A DNA stretch of 64,000 nt, from assembly GCA_038373885.1 (NCBI GenBank), contig JAWZYV010013556.1, positions 186,001 to 250,000 of the forward strand. The letters are read 5' to 3'. This document shows, in pieces, positions 58,373 to 64,000 of the stretch (positions are counted from its first letter, which is position 1; every line of letters begins with the position of its first letter). Position numbers and translations under genes: made by a program. The notes under the pieces are model-generated. The model was not told where the DNA came from. It saw nothing but the letters and a program-made list of their open reading frames with translations, and searched no databases. Source of the stretch: Cheiracanthium punctorium. Taxonomy: Eukaryota > Arthropoda > Arachnida > Araneae > Cheiracanthiidae.

Positions 58373-58815
58373 AGCAGGTTATTAGTGAATATAATAACAC
58401 ACCTCATTCAGTAACGAAGTTTACACCCATGTATTTAATGTTTGGAAAATTGCCATATGACTCACCTATTTCGGAAAATAGCTATCCCCCTGTTGATGAA
58501 GCTCGAAAATTAGCAAAAGAAAGGACAATAGAATTTCATAATAAAAATAAAATTAGATATGACAATAAATTCATAGAAGCTAATTTCGAACCTGGAGATC
58601 TTGTAATTTATGAAGAATTTAACTACCCAAATACACGTAAATTATCTCCTACTTTTTCAGGTCCTTATTCAATTGTAAACAAATGTTCTTCAGTTACATT
58701 CGAAATTGATAAACCTAATTACCATACTAAGAAACCTGCGGAAATAGTTCACTCTTCTAAATTAAGACCTTATTACCCTCCTGACAAATTAAAGCTAGCC
58801 CACGAAGGTGATTAA
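58373..58815 (+). pseudogene. pol: Integrase C-terminal part, out of frame
   Basis: Continues integrase in another frame (shifted by one base; the break lies at about 58,310-58,350). It has 'SEYNNTPHSV' and 'MYLMFGKLPYDSP' from the core end, 'FEPGDLVIYEE', then the GPY/F-type motif 'FSGPYSIV' and 'HSSKLRPYYPP' near the end. No chromodomain follows. The frame is otherwise intact to a TAA, so the lesion is one recent indel. Confidence 0.88.
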
Positions 58816-59936
58816 ATTTAATTAACAATAACTGATCCTTTAAAAAAAAAAAAAAAAAAAAAAATAGAAAGAAAAAAACAAAAACAAAAATGTATTCAAA
58901 ATTTCTAAGTGTTGAGTTTGGAACCCTGAATACTCGACATAAAGTCTATCGTCTATCCTTTTTTCTTTTATGCTTCTACCAACCTTTCTCTGTCACCCGC
59001 TTCTCTTAGTCATTGAAGAAGTCCCCAAGTCCGAGTGTGTGCGGTGTAAGTAAAACTGCACCTTTTTTCTTTGTATATTTTATAGATATTATGCAAACAA
59101 TAAATGAAGCTAGACTTAGACTAGGCTGGGACTTCCTCTCAATAATCCCCCAGTTTTTCCCATCTGTCTATTGAGTCATTTCTTCCCCTTTTTTGGAAGC
59201 TATGAAGCAATGGCCAAGTTTTCTCTTTCGTAGTTGACAATTGTCTTCCTTTTTCGGGATCATGTGAACCCATTTTTGTTGTCATACTATGGAGAGTTTA
59301 AAGTTTGGGCAAACTTAAAATGCCTACAAGTGGTATTTACTATACCCCATACCTGTGTGATGGTACTGCTGTTTCACAGCTATGGTTTTCGAAATTTTCT
59401 ACACACTACGCACATTTTTACATTTTTTTTTACATTGCCTTTACACTAAATAAAATTACTCCATTTTGCCAACTGCATTTTGCCAACTATTTTGCCAAGT
59501 TATTTTCATTCCATTCACTTTATGCCATGCAAGCCAAAGCCATAAGTATTTGCCAAAAGAAAATGAATGTCAGCCATGTTTATTCCATTTTGTTTAATTA
59601 TATTACTATATTGTTGTACAGTATTATTGTATCCCACCTAGGTTGTAAATATTTTACTTGTGATATTTTGAAAAAATTTATGCGCACTCATTTTTTTATT
59701 TTTATTGTAAGATTTTCGTACTATTGCATCATTATGTTTTGTCAAATTTTAGAAACTGCATCCTGCCTCTCAAGTATTGTACAACATAACTCCAGAATCC
59801 TAGCCAGAAAAATTTAAGGTGTCTAAACTTGAAAATTAGATTAGTTCGCAGTTTTAAGATAAGGTTGCAAGGACGTCTGACTCGCAAGTGAGAGACTGGC
59901 CACCTCAATGATATTGCTCGTCAGACTTCTTTTGCC
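58816..59936 (+). other. Region between pol and 3' LTR, no env
   Basis: Begins with ~22 As. The 170-codon frame at 59,305-59,817 starts at a TTG and has no envelope features (no signal peptide, furin site or fusion peptide). Words such as TTTTGCCAA recur at 59,464-59,500. Probably untranslated. Confidence 0.55.
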
Positions 59937-59948
59937 GGGGGGGGATAT
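59937..59948 (+). promoter_or_regulatory. Polypurine tract
   Basis: GGGGGGGGATAT directly precedes the 3' LTR, the expected place for plus-strand priming. Confidence 0.75.
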
Positions 59949-60429
59949 TGTAACGTATAAAAAGGTAATTTGGATTTTACTAGTTTGGGTATTGGTCAAG
60001 CGGGTACTTTCACTGTAAGTTTTACTTTCCTGTCATACTTGCCACGCGCGCTCTGAAGCTATGTTTTATTTATTTTGTTATTTGCCAGACATCAGGCCGT
60101 CGATTCTGAGTTCTTTAGATGTACTCGTGTCCCCACGCCCTTGTGTCCCCGGATGTGGGTCATGTTGGGAAATGTGTGTTGTTCGATCAGAGATAAGAGA
60201 GAGGAGGAGTTATGTCTTCGCAGACCACGTGGTGTGGTAAGCGTAAATACTCCCGCACATCGAAAATCGGGGGACTACTGCCACTGGAACAGCTTAATGA
60301 GTCCATGCTGATTCTTGTACCCGTCTCCCCTCCCCTCTTCTCATTCTAAATTGTAACTTAATTGTAATGTTCAATAAACCATATTACCTGCCTTATCTCT
60401 GAAGCTTACTTGAAAAATCTGACGTCTCA
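59949..60429 (+). repeat. 3' LTR
   Basis: TGTAACGTATAAAAAGG to GACGTCTCA; AATAAA at 60,373-60,378. It matches the 5' LTR except for about six substitutions and an extra 13 bp near 60,045. Confidence 0.93.
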
Positions 60430-61044
60430 TATATATATATATATATATATGTCGGTATGTACGTGTATGTATTAAGCTAAATACATCAGAGTTTTTTCCT
60501 CTGGTAAATCGACCCCAGATTTTGGCTGAGGAGACCTGAATAGAAGTCAAAGAACAATTGGTGGCTACCAGTTTAGTCATAAACCAAATAGGGTCAGCAA
60601 CCAATTTACTCTGAACCAGAATCTGCATTGAAAATAGTAAATGTCATTTATGAAAATGTTATGTAACATAACTTCTCCGAGCTTCTTTATGAAACATTTT
60701 TGGTTTTTGACTCTGCTTCACTTTGTGTTCTCGCATTCCCCCTTGAACTCGCATTCCCTTTAAGTTTTTAATTTCCTTGTATATGTACAGGGCAAACAAC
60801 TAAAGACGTTTTCTATTCAACTCCTGTCTTATAAAAGCTTCAGCCTCGTGGAGAGAATGATCATTCATTTTGCTTATGCGAATCTTTTGTGATCTGCAAA
60901 TTTTTCATTTTAATCATTCTCCTCTCTCATGTCTATCTATACTCTCTCTGTATGTGTGTGATTTAATGATACTTAATATTTGCTGAAATAATTAATGATT
61001 TAACTGGCAATTTTTTAACTTCATACAGAGTAAATACAACGCTG
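60430..61044. other. (TA)n flank and non-coding spacer
   Basis: (TA)n at 60,430-60,451, then AT-rich sequence without features. Confidence 0.5.
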
Positions 61045-61045
61045 C

Positions 61046-62617
61046 ATATATATATGTTACAGTGAAAACCCGAAATCAGTCAAAACCCGAATTAACTAGG
61101 GAAAACGCGTTCTAACTGAGTGCGTTAGGGAAAACCCGAATTAACTAGGCAAAACGCGTTCTGACTGACAGCGCTAGGCAAAACCCGAATTAACTAGCGA
61201 AAACCCGTTTTATTCAAGTAGCGATTGCACGTTTTCGAGAGGCCCTTCATAACACAAGATAACAAAGCACAGACAATCTTATAAGTACACTCTGGGAATA
61301 AGCGCTCGGCGCAGGTCTCCCATCAAAAACAATTTTCGGTTCGGTTCGGTTCGGTTCGAGAGGCCCCTACAGCGGAGGCATATTTTCCAGGGGGCCCCCT
61401 AAAGCGATGGCCGAACACACCGAATTTTTTCGGGTCTCGCAAAGAGCCAGAGTTAGCATATTTTCCAGGGGGCCCCCTACAGCGATGGCCGGACTCACTG
61501 ATATTTTTGGGGTCTCGCAGAGGGCCAGCGTTAGCATATTTTCCAGGGGGCCCCCTACAGCGGTGCCGGACCCAATGATGTTTTTTTGGGTCACGCAAAG
61601 GGGCCAGCGTTTACATTTTATCGAGGGGGCCCCCTAAAGCGATGGCTGGACCCACTGATTTTTTTTGGGTCTCGCAGAGGGCCAGCGTTAACATATTTTC
61701 GAGGGGGGCCCCTACAGCGGTGGCTGGACCCAGTGATGTTTTTTTGGGTCTCGCAAAGGGCCAGCGTTAGCATATTTTCGAGGGGGCCCCTTGAAGTGAT
61801 GGCCGGACACACTGACATTTTTTGGGTCTCGCAGAGGGCCAGCGTTAGCATATTTTCGAGAGGGCCCACTAAAGCGATGGCCGGACCGATTGATGTTTCT
61901 TTGGGTCTCGCAGGGGGCCAGAGTTAGCATATTTTCCAGGGGGGCCCTACAGTGGTGGCCGGACCCACTGATGTTTTTTGGGGTCTCGCAAAGGGCCAGC
62001 GTTAGCATATTTTCGAGGGGGCCCCTGAAGTGATGGCCGGACCCACTGATGTTTTTTTGGGTCTCGCGGAGGGCCAGCGTTAGCATATTTTCGAGGGGGC
62101 CGCTGAAGTGATGGCCGGACCCACTGATGTTTTTTTGGGTATCGCAGAGGGCCAGCGTTAGCATATTTTCGAGGGGGCCCCCTACAGCGGTGTCCGGTCC
62201 GCTGTAGCATATTTTCGAAGGGGAGCAAAATCCAATTTTTAGTGGATAACGCATTAACATTCCTGAATTCACATGGGAAAACATTAGGTCCGGCCACCCC
62301 CGTTGGGGGCCACCCTCGAAAATATGCTAACGCTGGCTCTTTGAGAGACCCGAAAAAAATCAGTGGGTCTAGCTATCACTTTAGGGGGCCCCCTCGAAAA
62401 TATGCCTCCGTTGTAGGGGCCCCTCGAAAACGTGCTACCGCTACTCGAATAAAACGGGTTTTTCCTAGTTAATTCGGGTTCTGCCTAGCGCTGTCAGTCA
62501 GAACGCGTTTTGCCTAGTTAATTCGGGTTTTCCCTAACGCACTCAGTTAGAACGCGTTTTCCCTAGTTAATTCGGGTTTTGACTGATTTCGGGTTTTAAC
62601 TGTAACATATATATATG
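61046..62617. mobile_element. pogo-like non-autonomous element with minisatellite core
   Basis: Long inverted repeats (~61,060-61,222 and ~62,440-62,602) start TA|CAGTGAAAACCCG and carry AAACCCGAATTAACTAG three times each, separated by AAACGCGTTCT words. TA flanks and CAGT ends suit pogo/Tigger (Tc1/mariner). The core is a 78-bp array, followed by a short inverted piece at 62,300-62,420. There is no transposase. Confidence 0.75.
61377..62210. repeat. 78-bp minisatellite, ~11 units
   Basis: Units begin 'GCATATTTTC' at about 61,378, 61,456, 61,534, 61,612, 61,690, 61,770, 61,849, 61,927, 62,005, 62,083 and 62,161. Each continues with GGGGGCCCC(C) or a variant, then GATGGCCGGACCCACTGAT and GGGTCTCGCA. 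Because 78 is 26 codons, long open frames appear on both strands. They are a by-product of the repeat length, not genes. Confidence 0.9.
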
Positions 62618-63825
62618 CCCGCATGAGTTTAAGCCGTAAGTCGTAATTTTCCTCTGCTTTAAATCAGCTTAAAATTGAAGAATTGTTTATACTATCAGTC
62701 TTCTGATCTTTGACTAATCAAAATCTTTTTTTTTCATACTGGCATTTTTTTTAATTCTTAGAAATTATGTTTTATTTTGATAACTAAAATCTACATCTTG
62801 AATTCAATTTTACTAGAACAAATTATTTTGTAAAGCATAAATAACTGGATAAAGCAAATAAATCACACTTAAAGCCTTCAAATGGCTTCATTCTGCGCAG
62901 CACTGACTTTAAACGGAGAAAGCGGCAGTCTATAAAAGTCCCATCATACATATTTTGACGTAAATAGCGTTAATTACATTGACATATTGCTTTTCAGCCT
63001 TCAAAAGCTGTTGGGAATTCGATTATGTTCTCAATAGATGATTCACGTCATAATGGAAAATCATTATAAATTATCTTTTCCCATTGAAGTAACTCTTACC
63101 GAAGTTTAAATAACCAACCTTTCAAAGACATGAACAAAAGAGTTCATTTCAAAAAGTTGAAAGAAATAAGCTGAGAGTAGTATCATACAAAACACTCTTC
63201 CTCGCTATTAATTTTATTTTAATGTCATGAACAGAAAATTCCATGAAGGATAACGATATGAAAAAGTAATTCTATTCTCAATTCTTAAAAAAAAATATAC
63301 TTAAATTTTTTATGACATTTTATGATATTTTAATTGAAGATATTTAAATCGGTCAGCATTTATCGAGCTGAGTTTATAGCTTTTATTTTCCTTTAAATTT
63401 TGCAGTTACATCACCCAGTCCTTGTGTGCAGGTAGTCTCCAATAGGCGTATGCAAACTTATGAAACAAAATATGGCATGTCCAATACAGTTTAAATATTT
63501 GACTTAAGATTTTACTGTATTCTAAAGTAACAATACAGATATTTTGTATAAAGAGTATTAGCTTACTTTGTTTATGATTTTTTAGGTAATATTTAATAGA
63601 TTTCTTTAACTACTATTTCATATTTTTTTAAAATCTAAATTTAACTTTCTTCTGCAGTGTACGCATCGTTTAGCTTTCTTTTTAAGTCCATAATGTTACT
63701 AAACGGCGAATTGCATAGTTAAAGTATTTTTTACATTTTCTACAGAATCTGAAATATGCATTTTTTTTAAATTTTTTAATTTAAATTCCTTCAGACTAAC
63801 TACGTACTCGTGTTCTCTCTATTTA
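62618..63825. other. No feature seen
   Basis: AT-rich, no domain-bearing frame. Confidence 0.4.
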
Positions 63826-64000
63826 TTTTCCATTATGTTGGAAAGTGCATCATAATCCTTTCGTGGGTCGTATTTATCTCTCAGGCTTCATTATGTTAGA
63901 AAGTGCATCAAATTTTACGCGTAGACCCGTAGTTTTCTCCGAAACTTCACGTAAATACGGGTTAGGACCCCTTAGAAAGTCTCCTATGGAAAGCCCCCTC
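63826..64000 (+). repeat. R2-like words joined to a SINE body (cut by window end)
   Basis: 'ATTATGTTGGAAAGTGCATCA' and a near-copy at 63,889-63,909 match the R2 'GTTGGAAAGTGTATCA' module. From 63,920 'TTCTCCGAAACTT' and 'AAATACGGGTTAGGACC' match the SINE body at 13,165-13,235. Confidence 0.65.

Larger units (their letters stand above)
53316..60429 (+). mobile_element. Ty3/gypsy LTR retrotransposon, nearly full length
   Basis: Two LTRs (468 and 481 bp) bound gag and pol, in the order protease, reverse transcriptase, RNase H, integrase, which is the Ty3/gypsy (Metaviridae) order. The TATA flanks at 53,312-53,315 and 60,430-60,433 suit a 4-bp target duplication, but the site is a (TA)n tract so this is weak. 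There is no envelope gene. The LTRs differ by about six substitutions and one 13-bp indel, so the insertion is young. One frameshift in integrase makes this copy defective. The clade within gypsy is not resolved by eye. Confidence 0.93.

Noticed and set aside
59305..59817. 170-codon frame between pol and 3' LTR as a possible envelope gene
   Set aside because: It opens at TTG and shows no signal peptide, cleavage site or anchor. Composition matches untranslated AT-rich DNA.
61323..62472. Long open frames (up to 190 codons) on both strands with 26-residue repeats
   Set aside because: The DNA repeat is 78 bp, a multiple of three, so any stop-free unit gives long frames on either strand. There are no start context, splice sites or domains.

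Overview
The window is AT-rich, repeat-dominated eukaryotic DNA. It has no operons, only sparse and short coding signal, and many layers of decayed transposons. The transposon mix (DUF4817-type mariner transposase, irritans/cecropia-type mariner ends, TTAA-flanked piggyBac foldbacks, hAT MITEs with 'GGCGTAGCC' ends, pogo/Tigger remnants, Ty3/gypsy) and a MATH-domain exon of the TDPOZ/SPOP-like kind point to an arthropod, most likely an arachnid such as a spider. That placement is inference. No rRNA or tRNA gene, CRISPR array or bacterial feature was seen.

Layout. 1-1,810 is one copy of an old duplication (partner at 22,540-25,395), interrupted by a 576-bp foldback element. 2,093-3,640 holds two direct ~0.5-kb repeats. 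4,718-5,834 (minus) is the best host-gene candidate, a small MATH-domain gene with recognisable splice sites. 6,961-12,601 holds two mariner-like elements with long terminal inverted repeats, packed with nested insertions. 12,838-13,330 has two tRNA-derived SINEs and 13,990-14,530 a ~150-bp tandem array. 15,485-18,103, 29,396-31,737, 33,058-35,154 and 36,034-37,024 are copies or pieces of a 2.1-2.3-kb family (called R1 here), built around a reiterated 'CTAGTGGCGAGTTA' module. A second family (R2) lies at 20,455-21,380, 35,212-35,526 and 49,905-50,814. 37,861-38,170 is a TTAA-flanked MITE. 38,175-49,600 is mostly featureless apart from possible short minus-strand exons at 44,498-46,674.

53,316-60,429 is a nearly full-length Ty3/gypsy LTR retrotransposon with nearly identical LTRs and a 4-bp target duplication. 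gag and pol share one frame and are separated by a single TGA in the context TGA-CTA. Protease, reverse transcriptase, RNase H and integrase motifs are readable, and integrase carries one inactivating frameshift. 61,046-62,617 is a pogo-like non-autonomous element with ~165-bp inverted repeats. Its interior is a 78-bp minisatellite with a GGGGGCCCCC palindrome in most units.

The most interesting points are the Gag-UGA-CUA-Pol arrangement, two foldback elements each lying at the exact centre of a perfect palindrome (50,815-51,180 and 61,045-62,617), the modular R1 family, and an 18-bp target duplication around an R2 fragment. The window reads as a transposon graveyard with at most a few host exons; the genes do not form a shared pathway. 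No frameshifts were repaired and no searches were run. Boundaries come from reading repeats against each other and are approximate unless a target duplication is cited.
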